Assembly (NCBI GenBank): GCA_027625915.1
Contig: JANTQA010000033.1
Location: forward strand, 10,656,834 to 10,720,833
DNA length: 64,000 bases
Origin: Anaeramoeba flamelloides
Lineage: Eukaryota; Metamonada; Anaeramoebidae
Direction: 5' to 3'
The first letter of the stretch is position 1. Each line of letters starts with the position of its first letter. Shown here one piece after another: positions 45,801 through 56,250 of this stretch. The position numbers and the translations under genes are program-made. The notes under the pieces were generated by a model. It was not told the origin of the DNA. It did no database searches and saw only the letters and a program-made list of their open reading frames with translations.

Positions 45801-48800
45801 ATTTAAAAAAAGCAAACTGAATGAAAAAAAAAAAAAAAAAAACCTTTTTATTTTTTTTTTTTTAGTTTATCTCACCTCTTTAATTGAAGTGTACAACTGT
45901 TCTGAGCAATTTTTTCCACCAAAGTCCATCGAAGTCAACTCAATTGTTTAGAATCAAAGAGATTTTTTGGTTGATTTCTTATCACATCTCTTCTGAACTT
46001 TGTTAAATTTTTGGACAATAATAATAACAAAGTAAAAAATGAAAAAATGAAGAATTCGAAAAAATAATGAAATGAGAAATTTGACTTTATTATTTTTTCA
46101 AAATTAAAAATTTTGCAAAATAATTTTAATTCAAAAAAAAATATTTAGAATCCATTAATAAAACTTCAAAATACAAGAAATTAAGTATGATATGTTAAAA
46201 AACATATTATTGTCGTACATTTTGTATAATTGAATTAATATTAAGAAATAATTATTGAAATAAAAATGCCCTATATTATTGGAAATAGCTTATTAGAAAA
46301 TTTTCTTATGAAAAAATCATATTTCATGTTAAAATAAAAACAAAATTTCTAAGTAAACTTTTTAAATTGTAAAAAAAAAATTAATGATAATAACTACTCT
46401 TATTAAAAACAATACCGATATTTTACAATATGCCCAATAAAACGATTTTTTTGGCTAACCAAAAGAATTAGCTCAAAACAGAAAATAAAAATCTTTATAT
46501 TAATATTTATTACAATAAATACAGTTTATGATGCAATGTTAATGAAAATAGCAATGGCCCAAGTCAAAAAAATTTTATATTTTAAGAAATAAAATGAATT
46601 TAAATGTTTTTTTCTTTTCAGAAAAAATGAAAAAAAAACTAAATTTTTAGTTTCTGAATTTCTGATTAGATCATATTTTTTTGGCACTTTCAATATGTAA
46701 AATATGAAAGTAAATTATAGAATATCACCAACAACACATTTTAATATTTCCCCCCACTGTTACAAGAGATACTGTTCTTTTATAAAATATTTACGAACAT
46801 TATTAGAAAAGTTACATACAAAATTATCTACAAAATTATCTACAAAATTATTAACCAAAAATTTGACAAATATTTTATTGAAAAAAAAAAAAAAACAATT
46901 ATTTTGTTTACTTTTTAATGAAAATAACAATATTAATGAGATTAGTAAAAAAATAACATATTAATATGGTAAATGTATAAAAGACACATTTTTCTAAAAA
47001 AATATTTATAAAAATTACAGAAACATATTTATTCCACTCTAAAAGGATCAAATTGTTTCTAAAAATTTAATATTCAAGAAACTGGTAAAATTTTGGATCA
47101 AACCCAATTTTTAATTATTTTTTTGTATTTTTTTTTGGAGATGAAATCTTTAATCAAATAAGATTCGTTTTTTTTTTTTATTTTATTTTTACAATTAATA
47201 ATACAACAACACTGTGCAAAAATAATTTCTGAAAAATTGACATTTTTTTTGATAAAATTATGATTTTTTCATTAACGACCATACTTTTTGGGTATGTGCA
47301 CAAAGTTCAGGAAACTTAACAATATGTCAAATGTTTAAAAGACAACAATCAATTCCATTTTATCAACCATTGGATATATTTCGGTTTGTTTGAATTTGAA
47401 AAAAAGTATTTTCAATTTTCTCTTGGCGTTTCTATCATAAACACTTCCTTTTCTTTTTTAAATACAACAGAGTGTTACTAAATACAGCAAAAATATTGTC
47501 AAGTTTCCTGAACTTTGTGCACATACCCAAAAAGTATGGTCGTTAATGAAAAAATCATAATTTTATCAAAAAAATGTCAATTTTTCAGAAATCATTTTGC
47601 ACATGTAAATACCCAGGAACAACAGAAAAAAAAATTTCACAAATACCCTCTTTTTTATTATTTTAATTCTATTCAATTGGAAATTTTTTTTTTTTTTTTT
47701 TTATAAATAATGAGTATCAAAAGACAAAATAAAATTAAAAATTTAATATATACTACATACTTAAGCACACATTGATCCATCTGACAAAGTATTGCCTAAA
47801 TAAAAACAAAATTAATCCAATTTTAGATTTTTTTTAATTTTTTATTTCAAGAATCTTTATTGAAATCTATTCAAAATTTGCATAGTTAAAGAACGGGTTA
47901 ATTATTGCTATATTCTTATCAAATCTGAAAAAAACCCTGCATTAAAAAAGAAAAATCAACCGAGCAATCTAAAAAAAAAAAAAAAAAAACAACTATTAAA
48001 AGGGTGTACAACCTTCTTTTAAATCTCCAGAAACCCCTTAAAAATTGAGAAACAATGAACGTTTTTCAAGACATTTGTATTAAAAAAATTAATCCATTTT
48101 TTACATTTAATTACGAATATTCCGATATTAATTTCTAAATCTTCTCAATCCGATTTTGCAACACAACAAGCCCATTTGACTTGAAAAAAAAAAAAAATAA
48201 CAGGATCTCAGAATTAATGACTGGAATTTGAAATTAAAATGGAATAAAAACCTATCATGTTTTCTTTTTTCCTATCTTCACCACCCAGTTCATTTATTAT
48301 TTTCGAAGAATAGAGACCCATTATATTCCATAAAATTTCCGAATTTCTTATTTTATATAAAAAAAAAAAAAATTAATTACTAAAGAAATTTCTATTATTA
48401 TAAAAATCTTTAATTTTATTTTTAAAAATTTTAAAATTTTTTATAGGTTCACTTCCACTGGAATCCATCTATGATAAGAATTAATGAGCTTTTAATTGGG
48501 TGTGTTTCAAATGATACACTTTTTGATCTATCCCGCCAAGAAATCTCAAAAAGTAGCAACAAAACACAGAATGAAAAAATACCAAGATTAATAGATCATT
48601 TCTTTAAGCAACAGAGCTTTTACCCTGTTTACCCAGGAAGTGATGAATCCATGCTAAGTCTTTTCCATCAAAATAAACTGAAAATACCATTCCTTCCCGA
48701 TATAATGATTTTTTCTTCAAGGTTGAAATATTTTGTTAAAGAAATTAATGGTGTTATCTGTATAAACCCTGGATCTTTGACAGTTGGTAATACTGGTGGT

Positions 48801-48917
48801 ACATTTGCAAAAATCGTGATTCTACCACCAAATTTAAACAGCGAGGAAGAAGATGAAGATGATCTGATCACAAACCAAATAAATCAACGCACCCGTGTTG
48901 AAATAATTCGAATTTAA
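42563..48917 (+). CDS. POLA2: DNA polymerase alpha-primase B subunit
   Basis: Non-catalytic subunit tethering primase and Pol alpha at replication origins and forks. Exons 42563-42743, 42971-43788 and 48447-48917; introns 227 and 4658 bp, GT-AG; joined phases are consistent and give 489 residues. Landmarks match human POLA2 in order: LMGLGEKLQKVNKVKD, SSQEPICILGRVC, VSLDLSQLNDYSFFAGQVILI (OB fold), TKGPYETL, DIIMLIGPFLSDKSDYI, IILIPDLSDVVHDFVFPQPPF, INELLIGCVSNDTLFDL, SFYPVYPG, LPDIMIFSSRLKYFVKEI, CINPGSLTVGNTGGTFAKI (inactive phosphoesterase fold) and end VEIIRI. The N-terminal helical domain of animal POLA2 (about 150 residues) is absent unless in an unseen upstream exon. Confidence 0.95.
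44100..44566 (-). pseudogene. Sm/LSM-like exons nested antisense in POLA2 intron
   Basis: Lsm proteins form RNA-binding rings with motifs Sm1 and Sm2. On the minus strand 44566-44438 reads VVLIRGEIIEFLGFIDTLV and ends FLGVFLKSW-stop; VLIRGEII is a good Sm2 (IRG-type) strand. Downstream on the same strand, 44342-44312 reads KIVFVLTNEG, followed by a 39-bp GT-AG intron (GTAAGT...TTTAG) and RHILGGVDYLNGIKF from 44272, a good Sm1 (GRxxxGxxxxxxN-type). Near 44185-44150 HLGLLVRPIYFI resembles a second, degraded Sm2. So Sm2 of one copy precedes Sm1 of another: two tandem partial copies or rearranged remains. A GT near 44459 would join the first piece in frame to the second. Frames are not continuous, so I call it a pseudogene or partial gene. 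Confidence 0.4.
47213..47603. mobile_element. Near-perfect foldback element
   Basis: Arms 47213-47325 and 47497-47603 are reverse complements with only a few differences. Landmarks: TGTGCAAAA end, TTTCTGAAAAATTGACATTT, TTCATTAACGACCATACTTT, GGGTATGTGCACAAAGTTCA, GGAAACTT. Spacer about 170 bp without coding capacity. The high arm identity implies recent insertion or ongoing arm conversion. Confidence 0.9.
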
Positions 48918-49290
48918 TAAATTCAAATTTAATTCAAACTTTAATCAAATAATATTAAATCAAAAAAAAATTTTTTTTTTACCCAAAAACATTTTTTCAT
49001 TTTATTTTTTGTAGCTGCGCTAAAAAACTTTTCTCAGAAAAATAAATTGAAATTTTTTTTTTTTGAATTTTGGATTTCTACAATTTAAATTTTTTCATTT
49101 TAAGAGAATTATATCAGATCAAATTTCTTACTTTTTTTCAAAATATTTTTTAGTTGGCAATTTATTTCAATCATTGAACTTTTTATTAAAAATATCAAAA
49201 AATAAGAAAACGTTTGAACTTGTGAAGCTAGAATTTTGATTCTTTTCGAAAAAAAAAAAATGAGAAATAAATTAAATAATAAATAAGAGA

Positions 49291-51609
49291 ATGGATCTCA
49301 TCGAGAAACCCCAATTTCAACTTTTGGTATCAAAATAAGTAGGAAAAAAGCAGTAAAATTATATTTTTAAATTTCTTTTTTTTTAAACATAACTCTATTA
49401 AACCCCTTTAAATATCCCAAATTATTAAAAATTATTTCTTAAATCTGAAAAAAAAACCCATTTTTTTTTTTTTCTTCGTTTGAAATAACATAAAATAAGA
49501 AATCAAAACAACTGATCTAAGGATTTTTTATGATATTTTTTTAACTGTGTTAATTCGAAATAATTATTTTGTTTTTTTTTTTTTTACAACTTTTATCTTT
49601 TTCCTTAGAGATGTTTCATCTAGTCAAAAGTTACCCAGAGAAGATCAAAATTCTATAACTTTATTTAAGGTTTTTTAAAATATTTTGTAATTTGAAGATA
49701 ATATCTATTTATAATTGAATTTTCAATGATTGCTCGTTTCTAAAAAAAAGTAAATATTTTTTTTACTAAAAAATATTTTGAAATGAACACAATATGTTAT
49801 AACCCAATCAGTATTAATACCCACATTAATTTTATATTACGCATTTACCAATATATCAACGTATATAGAATAATATTATATATAAATCATTCTAAAAAAT
49901 TCAACAATTTTGGAGACTTTGAAATACTTTTTTTAATTAATAACATAATCTCGAAAAAACTGAAAATTGTAATTTTTTTTGACATTTTGTTTAATTCAAA
50001 AAAAAAACCCTGAAAAATTTCAAAAAATCCTGAAATTCAAATTTTTCCGATCAATGGAAAATATTAGTAATTGAACAAATATATATTCCTATTTTTTCAG
50101 ATTAAGATATAAATTATCGAGTTTCATTAACCTACTGTCATATGGGGCATAATTAAATTTTCGAAATTTACCAAAAATTTAACCCTTTTAATAAATTGTA
50201 AAATGAACAAAATCACAAATATTGAAAAAAATTAATAGAAAAATAATTGTAAAAATTTTAAATATTCCAAAGTAAAATTAATTGTGATATAATAATTGAT
50301 GACTCATGGGCTAATTCAAAGATATTTCTAAAATGAAAAAAATTTTTGTGAACAAAAAAAATATGTTTGAAAAAAAAATTTATTCTATTTTTTTTTATTT
50401 TATTGTCAAAAGAGAGGGGTTTTTAATTCCTCTTGTTTTTCCCTTTGGTTTTTCTTTTTAATTTAAGAAATTAAAAAAAAAATTTGTAAATTTTTAGTAA
50501 TATCTTAATTCGAAAAAAAATGATTTATATTTTCTTCAGTTTTCTGTTTATTTGGAAAATCAAAAAGATTTTCGTTAGGTTTTTTTGATTTTTATTTATT
50601 TGGTAGAATAAAATAGATTTTCCAAATAAAATAAAAAAACCAAAAAAACCTAGAGCACTCACAAATAAAATAGAAAACCTCAAAATAACCAAAGAAAAAC
50701 CTCATAGATAAAACAGAAAACCCCCAAGAAAACCTTGAATTTGTCAGATAAAAAGGTCAACCCCAATAAAACTTAGGTACTTTAGGAAAATCTACGGTAC
50801 TCTATGCACTTGATGGCACTTCACTGCACCACAGTACCCCCCACAACCCCTAAAAATTGTATTTTGTAGTTTTTTTAAAGATTCTCATATACTTTTGTTA
50901 TTTTTCTCAAGAAAAAATATTGGAAAAAATATAAAAAAATGTTGCTATATCTTTGTGATCAACATCACGTAACATATTCGATATTGTTTACCAAATGTTC
51001 TTGTATTAGGTTAGCTTTTCTTTTCTGGAAAGAAAAAAATAAGCTAAAAATTGAGTGAAAAAAATATCAAAACTTTTTCAAATTAAAAATATAGGATGAA
51101 ATTGTTTTAAATTGGGATTTTTGGAGTTTTTTTTGGGAAAGAAGAAAATTCAAATTCATAAAGTGAAAAATTCAAGTTACTAAAAATATCAGATCACTTT
51201 ATCAAAAAAAAAAATATTACAAATAAAAAGGTTTATTTTGGCTTTTGGATCTTATCAATTGACTTTTTTGAAATCAAAAAAAATATCAATTTTTTTTGAT
51301 AAAAAATTTTTTTTACTTAGGATCAAAAAAAAGAGTAGCAATCGAAGCAATCAACCATTTAATAGGAGTTGGAAAAATTCAGTTTCATTTTCTTTTTTTT
51401 TTTTTAAATAATTGAAATGACAAAATTTCAAAAAGAGAAAATAACAAATCATTTTTTTTATTTTATAATTTTGTTGTCTTGGGATGTTTAATGGTCCAAA
51501 ATTTTACTCTTTTTAGTGGCCAATCAGATAACAACAATTCACCAGACGAAGTTCAAATATCAAATGAGAGTTTGGAACAAATATTAAAAAAGAAATTAAA
51601 ATACAAATG
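49291..51609 (+). other. Possible multi-exon gene, unidentified
   Basis: Exon-like pieces: 49291-49326 (MDLIEKPQFQLL, donor GTATCA), 49611-49670 (DVSSSQKLPREDQNSITLFK with a TTTTTCCTTAG acceptor before it), about 51321-51376 (SKKRVAIEAINHLIG after TTTACTTAG, resembling the last helix of a KH or double-stranded-RNA-binding fold) and 51518-51609 (GQSDNNNSPDEVQISNESLE and a Lys-rich end with stop, after CTTTTTAG). Phases between pieces do not all fit, so the model is incomplete or wrong. Confidence 0.25.
50520..50730. repeat. Family B repeat
   Basis: GTTTATTTGGAAAATCAAAA, TTTTCGTTAGGTTTTTTTGA, then mirror units GATTTTCCAAATAAAATAAA and CCTAGAGCACTCACAAATAA. The adjoining 50790-50850 (GGTACTCTATGCAC...CCCCACAACCCC) corresponds to the reverse complement of 17120-17180. 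Confidence 0.55.
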
Positions 51610-53837
51610 AAGATCTTTTATATTTGTTGTTTTTAACATTTCTAACTATTTTCGATAAAGATCGCAAAGGATGAAAAATAAATAAAAAAATTTTTGTTTT
51701 TTTGTTTTTTAGTCTTTTTATTTTTTTCCATTTGTTTGCCACAAAAAATAACATTTGCTATTGCTTTTTAAAAAAAAAAACATCTGAATATATTTTTTTA
51801 GAAGCTTTCAGCTTCACAAATAAATATATTCGATATTTTTTTTTTAAATCAACTAACTGCTGAGATCACTAGTGATAATAAATTTATGGATTCTTTTCTG
51901 TTAATAATATTATTATTAAACTCATAGGCTAAACAGTTCTAAAAAATTATTCTCTTTTTTTTTTTAAAAAAAAAAGATAATTAATTTGACAAAGATAAGA
52001 TCAAGAATTTCAAGTCATTTTTGTTTGGTTCTAGTGTTAATATCAAACCATTCTGTTCAACAATATATTAAAAATATAAATAAATAATTTATCGGTCAAT
52101 AGTTGTGTTATAAATAAAGTTAAAAGAAAAAGGTTTCTAAAAACAACCAACACTTTGCACTTTCTTCAAAGAATGTGTTTTTTGGACGAAAAAACTTTTT
52201 CTTTAGTCTATTAAAGCAAAAGGCGACTGAATAATTTTCAAAAGCTTATTCAAAAATCTAGCCATAATATTGTTGATTTTTATGATTGTTAATACATTTT
52301 ATTTTTCTTCTTCATTCTTCTTCTTTAATCTTTGTGTTACACAGAAAACACAACTAGAGCTTAAAGTTTTTTTTAAAGAATCACCAATGATATGGAAGGG
52401 TTCTCTTTATTCTCTTTATATTATTTAACCTCTGAAGCTACATAAGAGTAAATATGGAATGTTGTAAAACTCTATTTTTTACAAAATTCATATTTACTCT
52501 TGTATTATTAACTCCATTTTTAAAAAAATACATATATTTTATATTTCGTAACATTTTTGAAAAATGAAATAATCTTTTGTTTGCCGAAATTAATTTTGTT
52601 ATTTCTGAAAATGCAAATAATTCAAAAAATGAAAAAGAAAAATATTTTTCAATTTTTTATGTTTCATATTTTTTTCTTATTTAATATAGGAAATGCTAAC
52701 TCTTCTTGTTTATCTAAATTCATAAATAAAAATTTAGGAATTTTCATAAAAAACTTCAAAAAATATTGTTATTATAAATTTAAAATAATAAACAATATGA
52801 TTTTTTTTTGTCAAAATATTAATAATATGAGTTATTTTTTCTTAATATAATAAATATATTATTTTTTTTTTAAACAAGATATCCTGATTTAAGAAACAAA
52901 AACTTCAGAGTTTTTGATTAATTGAAATAAGTTCTAATTAAGTTGTTTCCACCTACCTATTAAAAACAGACATTTATTTTTTTAAAACAAATGTTAAATC
53001 GGTAGATTATAAATAAAAAAATAATGTATTTTGAGCATACATGCAGCTTTTTTAATATTGCAATTTATTTTTAATTGATTGTTTAGTTGATTGATTTTAT
53101 GTTCATCAAAGTAAAATTCCATTTTTTTCAAAATGAATAAATAAATACAAAATATTTTTAAACTTAAATCGAGTGAAAAAAAAATATTGAGAACGGATTT
53201 TATATTTGATTAAAAATCAAAGTTTTTCAAGTTATAAATTCAATTTATTTTTTTATTCTTTTAAAAAAATATTAAAAAAAGAGTTTTTGAAAAAAAAGTA
53301 GGCATCAATATTACATTAATTTTTTTCAATTTAAAGTCAATTAATTTCCGATTTAATATAACTTTTCAACGAAAATAGAACATCCTATTCATGGATTTTC
53401 TAATTCTTTTTACATTTCTTTCTTTAGTTTCCCTTTTCTTTTTTTTTTTTTTTTTTTTTTTTTTTCTTTTCTTTTTTCTTTGGGACACTAGCCTTTTCTT
53501 TTTAAACCCCACTAAAGAAAATAGTGAAAATTTTAAAAATTTAAATTCCCACCAAGAAAAAAAAAAAACATTGAGAAGGTCTTTCTTGTACTAAGGAGTT
53601 ATTTTAGAATTTATTTTTGAATTTTACCTTAATTTTTTTTTTATGAAAATATATTAATTCTTCTTTATACAAAAATTAAACAATTATTTCCAAAAAAAGA
53701 CCCAGGATTTGCAACGAGCCGTCTACTTGGAAAAACGGATATTGTATTAGTTCCTTTTCAGAAAATTTGAATTTAATTAATTGATCTCAAATAATAAAAA
53801 ACTCAAAAAACAAAATTATAACTATAAATTATTTTAT

Positions 53838-55169
53838 TTAATTGTGATTATTCCCAAATTTCCAATATTGGTATTTTTTTTGATTTAATTTTTGGAAAGA
53901 ATAAATGTCTTTTTCTAATTGACTTAACTTTTTGATAAATTTTTCTTCTTCTAGTGTCGGAGAGAAAATATCATAATATTTCTTTCTTTTTTGTTGCTGT
54001 TGTTGCTGCCATGATTGAGGGTTTCCAAATAAATTGTCCCTTCTTGTAAACATATTGTCTTTTAATTGCTTTTTAATAAAATTAATGTCTTGATTGTTAT
54101 TATTATCGATATTATTACGATTTGTTGATTTTGTTTGCATTCTTTCGTTAAATTCCATTTCTTCCGTTCGCATTAATTCATTTTTAGAATTATTATTCAT
54201 GTTTAATTCATCAAAATTTCTTTTAATGGGCCGTACACGATTCTTATTCAGGGTGGTTCTGTTGTTTTTTGAAACTTGTTGATCCTTTTCTTTATTCTTT
54301 TCGTTTCCATTCTTCTTTTTATTGTTATTTTCATCTTCGTTTTTAATGGGTTTTGATTTAAGAACCTGGAGAGGTGTGTTGTTGTTTGATTTCGAAAATT
54401 GTAATAATTCCATAATTTTTAATATTCTTTGTGAAAAGATTATAGAAAAATCAAAAGATAACTTTGAATTTCCTGAAGCGTTTGCTAATGAAGTTCCAGA
54501 ATAATACCAGTATTTGCATTTTTCATTTAAACTGAGAAAATTTTTCTTCTCTTGTGATTTTCGTTCTTGTTCATTTTCTATTTCTGTTTCTATTTCTTTT
54601 TCTTTTTCTTTTTCTTTTTCTTTTAGTTTTGGAACAAGATTTTCTCTGCACCTGTCCCGAAAATTTTCAGAAAAATAAAAAGGGATTTTGAAGACTGCTA
54701 ATTTTAATCCTTTGTATTGGTTCGCTAACCAAGAGGGTACTCGTAAACTTTGTGATTTCCTGATGTTGTAAATTGTTTTGATTGTCTTACTTTTTTCATA
54801 CAGATCCAACTTCTTTTCAAGAATCTTGACACAATTCGGGCAATACCATTTGCCAATAGGTTCCTTCGTAATGCCAACACAACTAAAATGATACCAACTT
54901 TTTTCACATTTGTGATAATCGCAATGGATCCAATCTTCATCCTCCAATTCCTTTCCACAGCAATAGACCTTCTCTTCTTCTTCAAAGCCTTCGTCGCCAG
55001 ATGACTCCTGTTCGTCTAATGGGTGAACAACACTATTAGGGATGGATACCAGATCCTCTTTTTTCGGATCAGATACTAAAAAGCCAATGTATTTCACCTC
55101 GTACAATACTTTGATTTGAATTAAACCTTCCTCGGCAAATAAAGGCGTAGTGCACCAATAATTGTCCAT
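53838..55169 (-). CDS. PSF3: GINS subunit Psf3 with an inserted PHD finger
   Basis: Psf3 is one of four GINS subunits that complete the CMG replicative helicase. Single exon, 443 residues (Psf3 is usually about 190-220). Residues 3-33 (LFAEEGLIQIKV, VKYIGFLV) match the Psf3 N-terminal strand domain (LADGTEFPCKF, IPGLGYL in yeast). Residues 68-113 are a PHD finger closest to the ING type: zinc ligands C70, C71, C83, C88, H94, C97, C110, C113, ending GKWYCPNC. Psf3 resumes at 144 (VPSWLANQYKG, like LPLWLA), IPFYFSENFRDRC, FSQRILKIMELLQF (about 245-258), and ends EKFIKKLSQLEKDIYSF...YQYWKF (410-438), like yeast FLLKLEEMEKEIY...RWMF. Two low-complexity inserts (E/K at 182-210; N/K/Q at 262-405) enlarge the A domain. 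The Psf3 assignment rests on order and pattern of these blocks. Confidence 0.8.
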   Translation of the reverse strand: MDNYWCTTPLFAEEGLIQIKVLYEVKYIGFLVSDPKKEDLVSIPNSVVHPLDEQESSGDEGFEEEEKVYCCGKELEDEDWIHCDYHKCEKSWYHFSCVGITKEPIGKWYCPNCVKILEKKLDLYEKSKTIKTIYNIRKSQSLRVPSWLANQYKGLKLAVFKIPFYFSENFRDRCRENLVPKLKEKEKEKEKEIETEIENEQERKSQEKKNFLSLNEKCKYWYYSGTSLANASGNSKLSFDFSIIFSQRILKIMELLQFSKSNNNTPLQVLKSKPIKNEDENNNKKKNGNEKNKEKDQQVSKNNRTTLNKNRVRPIKRNFDELNMNNNSKNELMRTEEMEFNERMQTKSTNRNNIDNNNNQDINFIKKQLKDNMFTRRDNLFGNPQSWQQQQQQKRKKYYDIFSPTLEEEKFIKKLSQLEKDIYSFQKLNQKKYQYWKFGNNHN

Positions 55170-55620
55170 ATTATGAAAAGGAGAAATTGAATGATTAAAA
55201 AAAGGAATTAAAAGTAGATTGATGGAAATAAAAAATAAAAAAATGTTATTAATAGGGAAATATTGAATTTGGCGAATTTTGGCAAATTACACTTATATTC
55301 ATAAGTTCGTGTTCAACCAATTTGTTCTGTTATATTGTTGGCCATTTAACATATACTATTTGTTGCAAAATAATTTGAAAAAACTTTTCATTCGGCTTTC
55401 CAAAAAAAAGGTTTTGAAAGCATGTTACCTTTCAAATTTTTTTAATTCAATAAAATCAGTTTAAATTATTAATTTCGCCTTTTCGAATTGGTACTTTGAT
55501 GATTTATTTTTAATTCTTTTGATCGATTTTTTGGAAAGTTGAATGAAAATACTGGCCGTTTAATAGGGTAACAAACAGTAATTTTATCAAAATATCATTT
55601 TTTAAACATGTGCCTCTTAA
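55170..55620. other. Upstream region of Psf3-PHD
   Basis: AT-rich; should hold the promoter of the minus-strand Psf3 gene. No gene or repeat recognised. Confidence 0.5.
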
Positions 55621-55629
55621 AATGAAATA

Positions 55630-56250
55630 TTTGTTTTACTCTGTTTTTAATTTTTCAGTTTTTTTGTTCCAACACTCTGTTTAACAGGAAAGTTTTGGCA
55701 AATTACAGATCAGCATTATGATTGGCTCTACAAATACAAATCAGAACCATTTTTGGGGTTTTTGTAGAGTAGGTGAAGGTGATGCAGGATATTTTTGGGG
55801 ATTACAATTAGCGACATCCCTTGGCGAACTGTGGAATCCGCTATTGAAGAAATGGCACGTGTTGAACCGAATGTCGATTTTGTAATTAATTCTGGCGATT
55901 CCTTTCCCCACGCGCTTGGTACTGCAGAAGATAAATTACAAACAATCGAAAAATGTAACTAATGCAATTAGAAAAATACTTTCCTAATACACCTATTTTT
56001 CTATTCACCAGGTACACAAACCCTTTATTTTTTGATCTAATTTTGCTTACCATTTCAATCTTTCTTTTTCTAATGATTTTTATTTTTTCGAACTTGATTC
56101 GACTATTTTTCCACGATCCATTTTTTTCAACATTTTTATTTTGTCCGAATATCAAAAATCCTTTTTTTATCTGTGTGATTTTCAAAAAAGTGTTTAATGG
56201 TATCGAGAAAATAGACCACCAAAAATATCTAGAAAGCTATTCAAAAACAT
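55630..56250 (+). pseudogene. Acid-sphingomyelinase-like phosphodiesterase fragment
   Basis: Metallophosphoesterases of this family are secreted or lysosomal and hydrolyse phosphodiesters such as sphingomyelin. 55687-55740 reads GKFWQITDQHYDWLYKYKSE, with the DxH metal motif of the family and a hydrophobic lead-in (FSFFVPTLCL). 55745-56010 gives, in successive frames, FCRVGEGDAGYF, GDYN, DIPWRTVESAIEEMARVEPN, VDFVINSGDSFPHALGT (GDxxxH-type metal motif), DKLQTIEK and TNAIRK, FPNTPIF. About five single-base insertions break the frame, several in short T or A runs. The GNHD block and the rest of the catalytic domain are missing. It is a truncated pseudogene or a gene with serious sequence errors. 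Confidence 0.55.

Larger units (their letters stand above)
43789..48446 (+). other. 4.66-kb intron of POLA2
   Basis: Donor GTAAAT at 43789, acceptor TTTTTTATAG ending at 48446. It contains minus-strand Sm/LSM-like exons near 44.1-44.6 kb and the foldback element at 47213-47603. A short tandem repeat (TTATCTACAAAA units) lies at 46820-46845, and long T/A runs at 45769-45842. Confidence 0.85.
48918..53837. other. Spacer with scattered coding-like pieces
   Basis: AT-rich. Family B repeat lies at 50520-50730. A possible multi-exon plus-strand gene (49291-51609) is listed separately. At 53391-53580 an ATG opens a hydrophobic start (MDFLILFTFLSLVSLF) that runs into poly-T; near 53698-53769 DPGFATSRLLGKTDIVLVPF is open on plus, but the minus strand is open too. 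Nothing firm. Confidence 0.45.

Noticed and set aside
45766-45951. Plus-strand frame beginning with poly-Phe in the POLA2 intron
   Set aside because: Starts in a T run and continues in A run; the short tail has no family match.
46704-46964. 86-codon frame in the POLA2 intron
   Set aside because: Includes a short tandem repeat and poly-Lys; inside an intron with no splice support.
49783-50013. Frame with KIVIFFDIL resembling a LINE endonuclease end
   Set aside because: Single short resemblance without other LINE blocks nearby.
52557-52850. 97-codon plus-strand frame
   Set aside because: Codon content is that expected from AT-rich random sequence (Phe, Lys, Ile, Asn only); no motif.
55660-55690. 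Tiny introns of 16 or 26 bases at the start of the sphingomyelinase-like piece (as in heterotrich ciliates)
   Set aside because: Other introns here are 39 bases to 5 kb, and the same frame breaks occur where no splice signals exist; indels explain it better.
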